DNA of 19,817 nucleotides from NCBI GenBank assembly GCA_030620115.1, contig JAUXFG010000067.1, positions 1 to 19,817 on the forward strand, in the 5' to 3' direction. The stretch's first letter is position 1. The number at the start of each line of letters is the position of its first letter. A model generated the notes under the pieces. The model saw only the letters and a program-made list of their open reading frames with translations. It made no database searches and had not been told where the DNA came from. The position numbers were made by a program, and so were the translations under genes. The DNA comes from Candidatus Fermentibacterota bacterium. Its GTDB lineage: Bacteria > JAFGKV01. Positions 1 to 7,099 of this stretch are shown here, piece after piece.

Positions 1-300
1 AGTGAGCAAGATTCTCTCTTCAAAACGAGCAGCCTGAGTGCTGACAGCGGTGAATTGAGGCGCGCAACGGGTGATATGCGAGTTTGGAGCAGCGTAGTGG
101 TCACCACGTCGGAGGGATCCCGGCTTCTGACAGGATGGCTCCAGTGGAGCAAGAAGGCTGAGTTGGTATCTACCACGGACACAGTACTCATCGTGCGTGA
201 AGATGGTATCATGAGGGGAATTGGATTGGAGAGCGATCCCGAACTGGAACATGTTCGAATTCTGGAGGATGTCACGGGAACGTTAGGTGGTTTTTCCTGA
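1..300 (+). CDS. lptC: LPS export protein LptC, C-terminal part (5' end outside window)
   Basis: The reading frame is open from the first base to TGA at 298-300, giving about 99 residues with no N-terminus in the window. The C-terminal half resembles LptC: a stretch beginning VVVTTSEGSRLLTG, then an LQW segment, a TTDTVLIVREDG beta-strand pair, and a closing GIGLESDPELEHVRI motif typical of the family end. LptC is the bitopic inner-membrane protein that passes LPS from the LptBFG transporter to periplasmic LptA. The stop overlaps the lptB start by one base, so the two are probably translationally coupled. In E. coli lptA lies between lptC and lptB; here it is absent from that position. A possible internal TTG start at 55 is not needed because the frame continues upstream. 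The family call rests on the C-terminal motif and the adjacent lptB. Confidence 0.78.
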   Translation, partial: SEQDSLFKTSSLSADSGELRRATGDMRVWSSVVVTTSEGSRLLTGWLQWSKKAELVSTTDTVLIVREDGIMRGIGLESDPELEHVRILEDVTGTLGGFS

Positions 301-1118
301 TGCTGGAAGCGCAGGGACTGGTCAAAGCATACAAGAGACGAAGAGTGGTGGACGAGGTCGATCTCAAGGTGGCGCCGGGCAAGATAGTTGGATTGCTGGG
401 TCCAAACGGCGCGGGGAAGACCACGACCTTCTACATGATTGTAGGGCTCATCGCCGCTGATCATGGCGTGGTGAAGGTGGAGAACAGAGCTATTGGCCAT
501 CTTCCGGTGTATAAGAGAGCTCGCCTAGGGATCGGATATCTGAGCCAGGAGCCATCTGTTTTCAGAAGGCTCACCGTGGCCCAAAACATTGCCTCTGTCC
601 TAGAGACACTTCGAATCGAAGGTCCTGAACAAGAGACGAGGTTGAGCGAATACACTGAGTCCGGCGAGGGACCGGCGTGGTTCGTCAAGCGACGCGCGGA
701 ATTCAGGAGCAGGCGGCTCTCACGTGGCGAAATAAGGGATCGTGTAGACTCCCTGCTTCAGGAACTCGGCCTGGAGCATGTGGCGAATCAGCCCGCATAT
801 ACCTTGTCTGGAGGGGAGCGAAGGAGGGTAGAGATTGCCAGAGCGCTCTCCACTCGACCACGCTACATGCTCTTGGATGAGCCGTTCAGTGGCATTGATC
901 CGATCGCCGTCTCGGAGCTCCAGAGCATTGTCGAGGGTCTTCGTGAAAAAGGGCTCGGCGTGCTCATCACTGATCACAACGTGAGAGAAACCTTGGCCAT
1001 TACCAATTTTGCATATATCATGTTCGAGGGAAGGATTATGAGGGCTGGTTCTGCCGAGGAACTCGCCGATGATCCGGAAGCAAGAAAACTGTATCTTGGC
1101 CATAGATTTAGGCTATAG
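300..1118 (+). CDS. lptB: LPS export ABC transporter ATP-binding protein LptB
   Basis: Cytoplasmic ATPase that powers LPS extraction by LptFG. All ABC motifs are present: Walker A GPNGAGKT (residues 34-41), Q-loop glutamine at 83 in GYLSQEPSVFRRLTV (an LptB-typical sequence), signature LSGGERRRVEIARAL (169-183), Walker B YMLLDEP (189-195) and H-loop His226 in ITDHNVRETL. At 272 aa it is about 30 residues longer than the usual ~240. The excess lies at about residues 107-141, in the helical domain between the Q-loop and the signature, and is rich in charged residues (Glu/Arg). The ATG at 300 shares its A with the lptC TGA. The stop is at 1116-1118. Confidence is high because the signature and the lptC/rpoN neighbours agree. 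Confidence 0.96.
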   Translation: MLEAQGLVKAYKRRRVVDEVDLKVAPGKIVGLLGPNGAGKTTTFYMIVGLIAADHGVVKVENRAIGHLPVYKRARLGIGYLSQEPSVFRRLTVAQNIASVLETLRIEGPEQETRLSEYTESGEGPAWFVKRRAEFRSRRLSRGEIRDRVDSLLQELGLEHVANQPAYTLSGGERRRVEIARALSTRPRYMLLDEPFSGIDPIAVSELQSIVEGLREKGLGVLITDHNVRETLAITNFAYIMFEGRIMRAGSAEELADDPEARKLYLGHRFRL

Positions 1119-1284
1119 GGTTCGATCAGGAATGAATTTGCAGTTTGGGCGCCCAAATTCGTCGCAGCTGTGGTCTCCCCGAGAAAGCGAAACCGGAGGA
1201 ATAGTCCCGCCGATGGCGGGATGAAGATGGGATGCCCAAATGGGAAGTTGTTTCTGAGCGAGCTCTTTGCCCGGGAGTGAGCTG
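1119..1284. promoter_or_regulatory. lptB-rpoN intergenic with palindrome and hairpin
   Basis: This 166-base gap contains a perfect 14-base palindrome TTTGGGCGCCCAAA (1144-1157). A hairpin follows: TCCCGCC, loop GAT, GGCGGGA (1205-1221). Between them, 1171-1199 matches 16170-16198 at 26 of 29 positions, so it holds a short dispersed repeat. A Shine-Dalgarno-like GGGAG (1273-1277) sits 7 bases before the ATG at 1285 and supports that start for rpoN. The palindrome could be an operator, but no binding protein can be named. Confidence 0.45.
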
Positions 1285-2730
1285 ATGTCGGCGTTCGAGA
1301 TGGGTTTCGAACTGGGTCTGCGACAGGTTCAGAAGCTGGTGATGACTCCCCGGCTTCAGCAAGCCCTCCAGCTCCTCCAGATGCCCATGATGCAGCTCGA
1401 GGCGCTTATCGAACAGGAAGTTATGGCCAATCCTATCCTCGAAGTCACCCAGGAATCAGGGGCGGGGCAGGACGAGCGATCGACCAGTGAGGCCCAAGAT
1501 TCGGTACCCACTCAGCCTGACAAGGTCAAGTCCGCGGAGGAGCAGGAACGAAATGAGATAGACTGGAATCGTCTATTTGATCTCGATCAGATGAAGGGGG
1601 GGCGCTGGGAAAGGGAACGACGCCCCGCTGACGAGCGCGCACCCGAGATTGTGCAACAGACAGGAATGCGTGAATATTTTCTGGAAGAGCTGAGAATGAG
1701 CTCTCTCACGCCGATGCAGTTCGCAATCGGGGAGTATTTGGTGGGGAGCCTTGATGATGACGGCTACCTTCGGAGCACCACACCGGAAGAACTTGCCGAG
1801 AGGCTTGGTGTTTCCCTGGATGAGGTGGAGACGGTCAGAGAAACGTTGAAAGGGCTCGAGCCCGCCGGGATCGGATCCGTGGACCTGAGGGAATGCCTCC
1901 TTTCTCAGCTTGATGCCAGTGAAGAACGGAACTCCCCGGCATGGCGTGTGGTAGACGAGTTTCTGGATGACTTCATGCACAAGCGATTTCCGAAGCTTGC
2001 CAGTGCGCTGGATTGTACGGTGGAAGATGTTCAGAGCATCGCGGAACGGATCTCGCGGCTCGACCCGAAGCCCGGCGTGCGATACTCCACGGAAGACCCG
2101 GGTTATATCATCCCGGATCTGATCGTGGACAAGATCGAGGGCGAATATGTGGTGTATGCCAATGATCGGTATCTGCCCAGACTGAGGATCAGCCCCGTGT
2201 ATCAGGGAATCTTGGCACAGAGAGGAGACAGTGAAGCAAAGACATACCTTGGCGAACGGTTGAATGCGGCTCGGTGGCTCATCAAGACGATCGAGCAACG
2301 CCGACGGACCATGATCAAGGTGATGAGCCACATTGTCGACATTCAACGGGAATTCTTCGAGAAGGGAGAGCGGTATCTCAAACCACTGACCCTTCAGGAC
2401 GTAGCTGATGCGGTGGGCATGCACGAATCTACTATCAGCAGGGTGACTTCAGGGAAGTATGCACAGACACCAAGAGGAGTATATGAGCTCAAGTATTTCT
2501 TTGGCGGTGGGCTCCAGAAAAGGGGTGGCGAGCCGGTAAGCGTCCGCGCGGTCAGGAGGATCATCAAGGAGCTCATAGAAGATGAAGACCCCGACGATCC
2601 TCTCAGCGATGAGCGGATCGCATCCGAACTCAAGAGGAGAGGCTACAAGATTGCTCGGAGGACGGTAAGCAAGTACCGGGAACAGATGAATACCCTGCCG
2701 GCTCGACTGCGTTTGTACAAGATGGTGTGA
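1285..2730 (+). CDS. rpoN: RNA polymerase sigma-54 factor RpoN
   Basis: Sigma-54 directs polymerase to -24/-12 promoters and needs AAA+ activators. The protein opens with the glutamine/leucine-rich region I (RQVQKLVMTPRLQQALQLLQ), continues through the core-binding domain (around PMQFAIGEYLVGSLDDDGYL) and the DNA-binding part (ADAVGMHESTISRVTSGKY), and ends with the RpoN box ARRTVSKYRE at residues 457-466 of 481. Length fits the family. The ATG at 1285 is chosen because GGGAG lies 7 bases upstream and MSAFEMGFELGLRQ is a normal N-terminus; an in-frame TTG at 1267 would add six residues. An acidic linker, roughly residues 60-95, separates region I from the core-binding domain, as is common. 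The lptB-rpoN-hpf order is the conserved one. Confidence 0.97.
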   Translation: MSAFEMGFELGLRQVQKLVMTPRLQQALQLLQMPMMQLEALIEQEVMANPILEVTQESGAGQDERSTSEAQDSVPTQPDKVKSAEEQERNEIDWNRLFDLDQMKGGRWERERRPADERAPEIVQQTGMREYFLEELRMSSLTPMQFAIGEYLVGSLDDDGYLRSTTPEELAERLGVSLDEVETVRETLKGLEPAGIGSVDLRECLLSQLDASEERNSPAWRVVDEFLDDFMHKRFPKLASALDCTVEDVQSIAERISRLDPKPGVRYSTEDPGYIIPDLIVDKIEGEYVVYANDRYLPRLRISPVYQGILAQRGDSEAKTYLGERLNAARWLIKTIEQRRRTMIKVMSHIVDIQREFFEKGERYLKPLTLQDVADAVGMHESTISRVTSGKYAQTPRGVYELKYFFGGGLQKRGGEPVSVRAVRRIIKELIEDEDPDDPLSDERIASELKRRGYKIARRTVSKYREQMNTLPARLRLYKMV

Positions 2731-2872
2731 TGGTCTTGGTTGGCCCGCGTTTCTCATCAGCTCTCGTCGCCAAGCGGTCCCGCGCAGGCGCGGGATGGAA
2801 GAGTCCGATCTGCAGTTCCGCGAAGGACGAGGGAGTGAGATATGCGGGTAAGGGATCGAAAGGAGGACTCAT
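2731..2872. promoter_or_regulatory. rpoN-hpf spacer with strong hairpin
   Basis: Contains a perfect GC-rich inverted repeat: TCCCGCGC (2778-2785), AG, GCGCGGGA (2788-2795), followed by TGGAAGAG. No T-tract follows, so it is not a classical intrinsic terminator. It resembles the TCCCGCC/GGCGGGA hairpin in front of rpoN in its outer bases (TCCCGC...GCGGGATG). A strong AGGAGG (2861-2866) lies 6 bases before the hpf ATG. Confidence 0.45.
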
Positions 2873-3232
2873 ATGAGGGTCACGATCACGGGGAGACATT
2901 TGGAACTATCCGAGGCATTGAAGAATCACATCCAAGAGAAGATGAGCAAATTGGAGCGTTACTCGATGCGTATCCCCGAGGCCAATGTAACCCTTGATGT
3001 TGAGAAGTATCGGCATAGGGCGGAGGTGAATCTCCATGTCAACCATTCGATTCTCACCTCCAAGGAAGAATCGGACGACATGTATGTGTCGGTTGACGCT
3101 GCCATAGACAAGGTCGAGCGAATGCTTCGACGTTACAAGACCAAGCACAGTCGGAAACATCAGAAGGTTCTTCCGGAATCTCCCCCGGAGCAGGAGGAGG
3201 AGTTCGAGGAGGATATCGAGGAGGAGTTTTAA
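2873..3232 (+). CDS. hpf: Ribosome hibernation-promoting factor, HPF/YfiA family (short form)
   Basis: Binds the 30S decoding centre and stabilises idle ribosomes in stationary phase or stress. The N-terminus MRVTITGRHLELSEALKNHIQEKMSKLERY is diagnostic for the S30AE fold, followed by the NVTLDVEKYRHRAEVNLHVN strand pair and the DDMYVSVDAAIDKVERMLRRYK helix. At 119 aa it is a short or medium form: the long form's C-terminal dimerisation domain is absent. Instead there is an acidic tail (residues ~100-119, EQEEEFEEDIEEEF). AGGAGG at 2861-2866 with 6-base spacing fixes the start. Position directly after rpoN is the classical one. Confidence 0.95.
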   Translation: MRVTITGRHLELSEALKNHIQEKMSKLERYSMRIPEANVTLDVEKYRHRAEVNLHVNHSILTSKEESDDMYVSVDAAIDKVERMLRRYKTKHSRKHQKVLPESPPEQEEEFEEDIEEEF

Positions 3233-3448
3233 CCGCCTATCCCGGACTTCTCACCGGGTTTCGAAGCGAAACAGCCGAAATGGTTCTGAATACGAGGCTT
3301 CCAGCAACAGACCCACTCCCGGCCATCACCGAGTGTCCGGAGCCGTAGGTTGAAATCGAGAAAGACGTTCATTCTGATTGGCACGAGACTGCCGAAAGGC
3401 CTGGAACCCGAAACCCAAAACCTGTGAATACATTCAAGGGAAGATAGT
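3233..3448. other. hpf-hprK spacer with small hairpins
   Basis: A 216-base non-coding gap. Just after hpf are CCCGG (3241-3245) / CCGGG (3254-3258) and, next to it, GTTTCG AAG CGAAAC (3258-3272); both are weak stems without a U-tract. A Shine-Dalgarno-like AAGGGAAG (3436-3443) precedes the hprK ATG by 5 bases. No gene is seen. Confidence 0.4.
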
Positions 3449-4414
3449 ATGCCACAAGTCGCCTCCAGCTCACTCTTCAATGCCAAGAAGGACGATCTTC
3501 AGTTAGAGACACTGACTGGTGTGGAATCTCTGGATACGCTCCTGTTTTCCAGCGAGGTCAATCGACTGGGGTTGTGTCTGGCCGGTTACACGGGCGAGTT
3601 CCTCGAAGGAGGTGTGCAGATTCTCGGTCAGACGGAGGCGGCCTACCTCGAAAGACTATCCGCTGAGAGCGCGCAAGGGGCATTGCATGAGATATTGCAG
3701 TATAAGATACCCCTCTTGGTCTTGACGCGTGCTCTTGATCCGCCGGAAGGGCTTCTCGAGCTTGCGAAGGAGCGGGGTGTTCCTGTCCTGCGCACCAAGA
3801 TGGCCACGGGGGAGTTTATTCGCAGGCTTTGCGCATACCTGGAATATATGCTTTCACCGAGGGTCTCGAAGCATGGAACGCTGGTGGATGTGTATGGGGT
3901 TGGTCTCCTTTACACCGGTCGTGCGGCCATAGGAAAGAGCGAATGTGCGCTGGATCTCATTGAGAGAGGGCACCGACTTGTGGCAGACGATATTGTGACC
4001 ATATTCAGGAAGGGGCAGGTCCTCATCGGCCAGGCGAACGAGCTCACCGGGTACCATATGGAGATCAGAGGGGTCGGGATTATCAATATCGAGACATTGT
4101 TCGGCGTGCGTGCGGTGCGGTTGCAGAAGCGAGTAGAGGTAGTAGTCAATCTCGCGGAGTGGGATGGCCAGGGGGACTACGAGCGGCTCGGTATGGAGTA
4201 CGAGACAACAACGATTCTTGGCGTCGAAGTACCGAGAGTGACGATTCCAATATTTCCGGGGAAGAACATCACCGTGATCGGGGAGGTGGTGGCGATGAAT
4301 CACATACTTCGTGTGTGTGGCTGCAATCCTGCCGCAGAGTTTGGGAGCCGACTGGTCCAACTCCTTCGCCAAAAACGGTCGGCCGGCTCATATCTGGAAG
4401 AGGATGAGGAATAG
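3449..4414 (+). CDS. hprK: HPr kinase/phosphorylase
   Basis: Bifunctional enzyme that phosphorylates HPr on Ser46 with ATP and also removes that phosphate. Domain order is as expected: an N-terminal regulatory domain (about 1-130), catalytic His142 in KHGTLVDVYG, P-loop GRAAIGKS (157-164), paired aspartates in LVADDIV (180-181) and the HprK signature EIRGVGIINIETLFGV (205-220). Length 321 aa is normal. The P-loop keeps GxxxxGKS but has Ala where most HprK have Gly (GxSGIGKS), and the usual PVRPGRN segment reads PIFPGKN here. Both are noticeable but conservative. The 3' end runs into the HPr gene, which starts immediately after its stop or within its last codons. The partner (HPr with Ser46) is encoded next door, so the pair is self-consistent. 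Confidence 0.95.
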   Translation: MPQVASSSLFNAKKDDLQLETLTGVESLDTLLFSSEVNRLGLCLAGYTGEFLEGGVQILGQTEAAYLERLSAESAQGALHEILQYKIPLLVLTRALDPPEGLLELAKERGVPVLRTKMATGEFIRRLCAYLEYMLSPRVSKHGTLVDVYGVGLLYTGRAAIGKSECALDLIERGHRLVADDIVTIFRKGQVLIGQANELTGYHMEIRGVGIINIETLFGVRAVRLQKRVEVVVNLAEWDGQGDYERLGMEYETTTILGVEVPRVTIPIFPGKNITVIGEVVAMNHILRVCGCNPAAEFGSRLVQLLRQKRSAGSYLEEDEE

Positions 4415-4418
4415 AACG

Positions 4419-4688
4419 GTGACCGAGATAACGGTAACCATCAAGAATAGCCTGGGCATCCATGCCCGTCCTGCAGCGCTTTTTGTCAAAGTAGCCGCAC
4501 AGTTCAAGTCAAACATCACCGTTTCGCGAGATGGGATGGACGTGAATGGCAAGAGTATCATGGGTATCCTTATGCTTGCGGCAGAACAGGGGGCCCGTCT
4601 CATCGTGCGTGTGGAAGGGGACGATGCGGACGAGGCTCTCGATGCGGTCGTGGATCTTGTTGAGAGAAGAACGTTTGACGAGGAATAG
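4419..4688 (+). CDS. ptsH: Phosphocarrier protein HPr
   Basis: Small phosphocarrier of the PTS and substrate of HprK. With the GTG start at 4419 the protein is 89 aa, and the two hallmark residues fall exactly at classical numbering: His15 in LGIHARPAA (Enzyme I site) and Ser46 in NGKSIMGILML (HprK site). GAGGA (4406-4410) precedes the GTG by 8 bases. An upstream in-frame ATG at 4404 would add five residues, overlap hprK by 11 bases and have a poorly spaced ribosome-binding site. Transcription with hprK is almost certain. Neither Enzyme I nor any EII gene follows in the window, so HPr here may serve mainly as an HprK-controlled regulator; that is inference, since ptsI could be elsewhere. Confidence 0.93.
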   Translation: MTEITVTIKNSLGIHARPAALFVKVAAQFKSNITVSRDGMDVNGKSIMGILMLAAEQGARLIVRVEGDDADEALDAVVDLVERRTFDEE

Positions 4689-4729
4689 CTTCCCGCGTTT
4701 TCCTCTCTGTTTGGAAGGAGCATAATCTC

Positions 4730-5710
4730 ATGAATCTGGCTGCCGAATACATGGGGATGAAACTCAAGAATCCGATCATCGTCGCAAGCTCCGGCCTTAC
4801 GAATTCGGCAGAGGCCGTTCTCAAGTGTGCCGAGGCAGGCGCGGGGGCCGTGGTGCTCAAGTCGCTTTTCGAAGAACAGATTCAAGTGGAAACACGCGCC
4901 ATCGAACAAACGCAGGTGGATTCATGGCACCCGGAAGCGTTCGAGTACGTGTCTCGGATGGTGAAGGATCTGGGTCCCACTCACTATGTCTCCCTTGTGA
5001 AGAAGGCGAAGGAGGCGGTTTCCATTCCCGTCATTGCGAGCCTGAATTGCATTTCCAACGATTGGTGGCCCGACTATGCCGCCAGAATTGCCGATGCCGG
5101 CGCAGATGCCATCGAACTCAACATGGCGATCATGCCCACGGATATCCAACGAAGCACACAGGATATCGAGGCCACCTATCTGGGAATCGTTGATGAGGTA
5201 AAGAAACGTGTCAGCATCCCCGTGGCGGTGAAGATCGGTCCCTACTTCACGTCTCTGACGCGGTTCGCAAGCCAGTTGGATGACCATGGCGTGGCCGGGC
5301 TCGTTCTTTTTAACCGCTTCTATCAGATTGATATCGACATCGAACGGTTACAGATCAAACCGGGCAGCAGGATGAGCAGTCCCCGGGAACTCAGCGTTCC
5401 ACTCCGATGGGTGAGCATACTCGCGGGGAAGTTTGATTGTGATCTTGTGGGAGCCACGGGAATTCACGAGGGCGTCGGTGTCATAAAGCACCTTCTTGCC
5501 GGGGCCGCCGCTGTGCAACTGTGTACTACGCTCTACCTCAATGGCTTGGAGAAGATTGGCGAGATCTTGAATGACATGTCCGCATGGATGAACACCAAAG
5601 GATTCGATTCCATAGACGACTTCCGGGGAAGGCTGAGCCAGGAGAGGAGCCCCGTTCCTGAGACCTATGAGCGGCTGCAGTATATCAAGGCCATAGTGGG
5701 AATCGAATAG
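4730..5710 (+). CDS. Dihydroorotate dehydrogenase-like flavoprotein, probably not a true PyrD
   Basis: TIM-barrel protein of the dihydroorotate dehydrogenase superfamily, 326 aa. The FMN side is preserved: N-terminal MGMKLKNPIIVASSG, Lys44 in GAVVLKSLFEE, Lys168 in PVAVKIGP, and the phosphate-binding GATGIHEG (241-248) and GAAAVQLCT (258-266) loops. The segment that normally reads N-x-SCPN, with the catalytic Cys or Ser, is NMAIMP (131-136), so the usual catalytic base is missing. This matches the DHOD-like subgroup described as retaining the FMN site but lacking catalytic residues. The substrate is unknown. GGAAGGAG about 9 bases upstream of the ATG supports the start. It follows HPr by 41 bases and may share its transcript. 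Confidence 0.85.
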   Translation: MNLAAEYMGMKLKNPIIVASSGLTNSAEAVLKCAEAGAGAVVLKSLFEEQIQVETRAIEQTQVDSWHPEAFEYVSRMVKDLGPTHYVSLVKKAKEAVSIPVIASLNCISNDWWPDYAARIADAGADAIELNMAIMPTDIQRSTQDIEATYLGIVDEVKKRVSIPVAVKIGPYFTSLTRFASQLDDHGVAGLVLFNRFYQIDIDIERLQIKPGSRMSSPRELSVPLRWVSILAGKFDCDLVGATGIHEGVGVIKHLLAGAAAVQLCTTLYLNGLEKIGEILNDMSAWMNTKGFDSIDDFRGRLSQERSPVPETYERLQYIKAIVGIE

Positions 5711-5745
5711 GAGCTGATTCAGGACTGGCTTTCAGTTATCAGCTC
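5711..5745 (+). terminator. Stem-loop immediately after the DHOD-like gene
   Basis: GAGCTGAT (5711-5718) and ATCAGCTC (5738-5745) form a perfect 8-base stem with a 19-base loop starting one base after the TAG. There is no U-tract, so it may be a 3'-end stabiliser or part of the repeat block rather than an intrinsic terminator. It lies between convergent genes, where termination would be expected. Confidence 0.35.
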
Positions 5746-5748
5746 TCC

Positions 5749-5833
5749 GCTCCCTCAGAATGACAGGCGGCACCACGCCCTTCTATATACGACCACTGTC
5801 ATTCTGAGCGACTCGCAGGGAGCGAAGAATCTT
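5749..5833. repeat. Dispersed repeat A, inverted pair (CTGTCATTCTGAG)
   Basis: CTCAGAATGACAG (5754-5766) and CTGTCATTCTGAG (5796-5808) are perfect 13-base inverted arms around a 29-base loop. The right arm continues as GCGACTCGCAGGGAGCGAAGAATCT. The same unit recurs at 8713-8749, 16031-16076 and 18407-18452. It is a non-coding dispersed repeat with possible MITE-like fold-back structure. Confidence 0.75.
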
Positions 5834-5914
5834 TCTTCATTTCTTCATTCCCGCAATTCAGCATTCAAGCATCTCCGTCTTCCCTTGCCCCCGATTACCA
5901 GATTCTTCATCGGG

Positions 5915-5952
5915 CGTTCGACGTTGAATGTTCGATGTTCGATGTTCAATCC
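5915..5952. repeat. Dispersed repeat B (GATGTTCGATGTTC units)
   Basis: Short imperfect tandem units around GTTCGAYGTT / TTCGATG end in TTCAATCC. Related copies lie at 8659-8694, 9062-9085, 15941-15976 and 18342-18370. They are followed here by several spaced AGATT words (5954-5980). Spurious ORFs in these places read as repeated MFDVR-like peptides. Confidence 0.7.
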
Positions 5953-5980
5953 CCAGATTGCAGATTATAGATTCAAGATT

Positions 5981-7099
5981 TCACATCCCACATTCCTTCC
6001 CCTTCCTCGGTGATGCCATGCAACAGCCCACGCAGCCCGGGAAGGCGCCGGCTTTCTTCAGCGATCGGCGAAATTTCCGATAGGCCTCTCCGTTCCAGAC
6101 GGCTGAGAGTGATTCGTTTCGGATATTCCCCATGGAATAGCTGAAGCAAGGGAATAGATCGCCATATGGCCCGATGTGGGCAGTAGTCCAGGTGGCGTGG
6201 CAGTCGAGGCAGGAAGGCGTCAGCCTTCCTGCGTAGTGGGCGATGATGGAATCCAGTGGGATGGATGGGGTAAAACGAATCTTGCCGGGGCTCTTTGCAC
6301 CCTCTCGCGTGAGGGTTTCTAGGGTTGTACGGAGATCATCCGTTGGTATCTCGGGTACAGGGGGCGGCAGCACCGCATGTGCGGAATGCGTATCGCTGGG
6401 AATTCCGTAGGCCGAGACTTGGTTGTTCTGGATTTGAACTGTCACGAGATCCACTCCCAATTCTTGGAGTTGTCTGCGGAACCCAGGAAGCACTGCCCAA
6501 TTATCTTTGCTGAGCACTATCTTGACATCAACCAGCGGGAGATTCTTGCCACGAGATGCGCGCAAGGAGATGAGCCGGGCGATAAATGACATGGTCTTCT
6601 CATAACTCCCCTGTACACCGACGAGTCTATTGTGAAGCTCAGAAGGCCCCTCCACGGAGACACCGACCGTCGCCAGCCCGCGGCCCCATAGGGAGCCGGC
6701 TCCATGATCCACCAACCAGGTGATCTGTTCATCGGTGATGAGGGTTGCATTGGTCACAAGATGTGTGGGCCTCCGTCGGCTTACACGATCCAGGATCTCC
6801 ATGAGGTCTGGGCGGACAAACGGCTCGCCACCGGTAATGGTGATCATGCAATATCGGGGGGTCTGTTGCGTCACGTGTTCGATTTCAACCGGGCTGAGCT
6901 CTTGGGCTGCATTCCAGGTTTTCCTCGTGTCCGGATGCGTGACCATGCACCAGGCGCACCGCAGATTACACCGGTGTGTGATCACAAAGGCCAGCCTGAT
7001 GGGAGGGAGGGCGTTTCCACCTCCCATGGCCTTTGGAACCGAGGCATAGGCTCTCTGCAAGGCCGGGTACGCTTTGGGGAGTAAGGAGACGAGTCTCAT
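5981..7099 (-). CDS. Radical SAM / SPASM domain protein
   Basis: Radical SAM enzyme, 372 aa. The cluster motif is CNLRCAWC (Cys44, Cys48, Cys51), followed by the SAM-binding GGEP at 90-93. The C-terminus is a SPASM-type auxiliary-cluster region with Cys297, Cys300, Cys318, Cys356, Cys359, Cys360 and Cys370, including the GDLFPCF stretch. SPASM enzymes modify peptides, proteins or small molecules; the substrate cannot be told, and no precursor-peptide gene is visible beside it. The ATG (7097-7099) overlaps the upstream gene's TGA by one base, so the two radical SAM genes are translationally coupled and likely act in one pathway. Confidence 0.88.
   Translation of the reverse strand: MRLVSLLPKAYPALQRAYASVPKAMGGGNALPPIRLAFVITHRCNLRCAWCMVTHPDTRKTWNAAQELSPVEIEHVTQQTPRYCMITITGGEPFVRPDLMEILDRVSRRRPTHLVTNATLITDEQITWLVDHGAGSLWGRGLATVGVSVEGPSELHNRLVGVQGSYEKTMSFIARLISLRASRGKNLPLVDVKIVLSKDNWAVLPGFRRQLQELGVDLVTVQIQNNQVSAYGIPSDTHSAHAVLPPPVPEIPTDDLRTTLETLTREGAKSPGKIRFTPSIPLDSIIAHYAGRLTPSCLDCHATWTTAHIGPYGDLFPCFSYSMGNIRNESLSAVWNGEAYRKFRRSLKKAGAFPGCVGCCMASPRKGKECGM

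Noticed and set aside
720-1103. 127-codon minus-strand frame opposite lptB
   Set aside because: Shadow of the strongly conserved lptB coding sequence with no own signals.
3379-3392. Sigma-54 promoter-like TGGCAC...TGCC before hprK
   Set aside because: Only 9 bases separate the GG and GC doublets, whereas sigma-54 promoters require 10; the -12 element is also imperfect.
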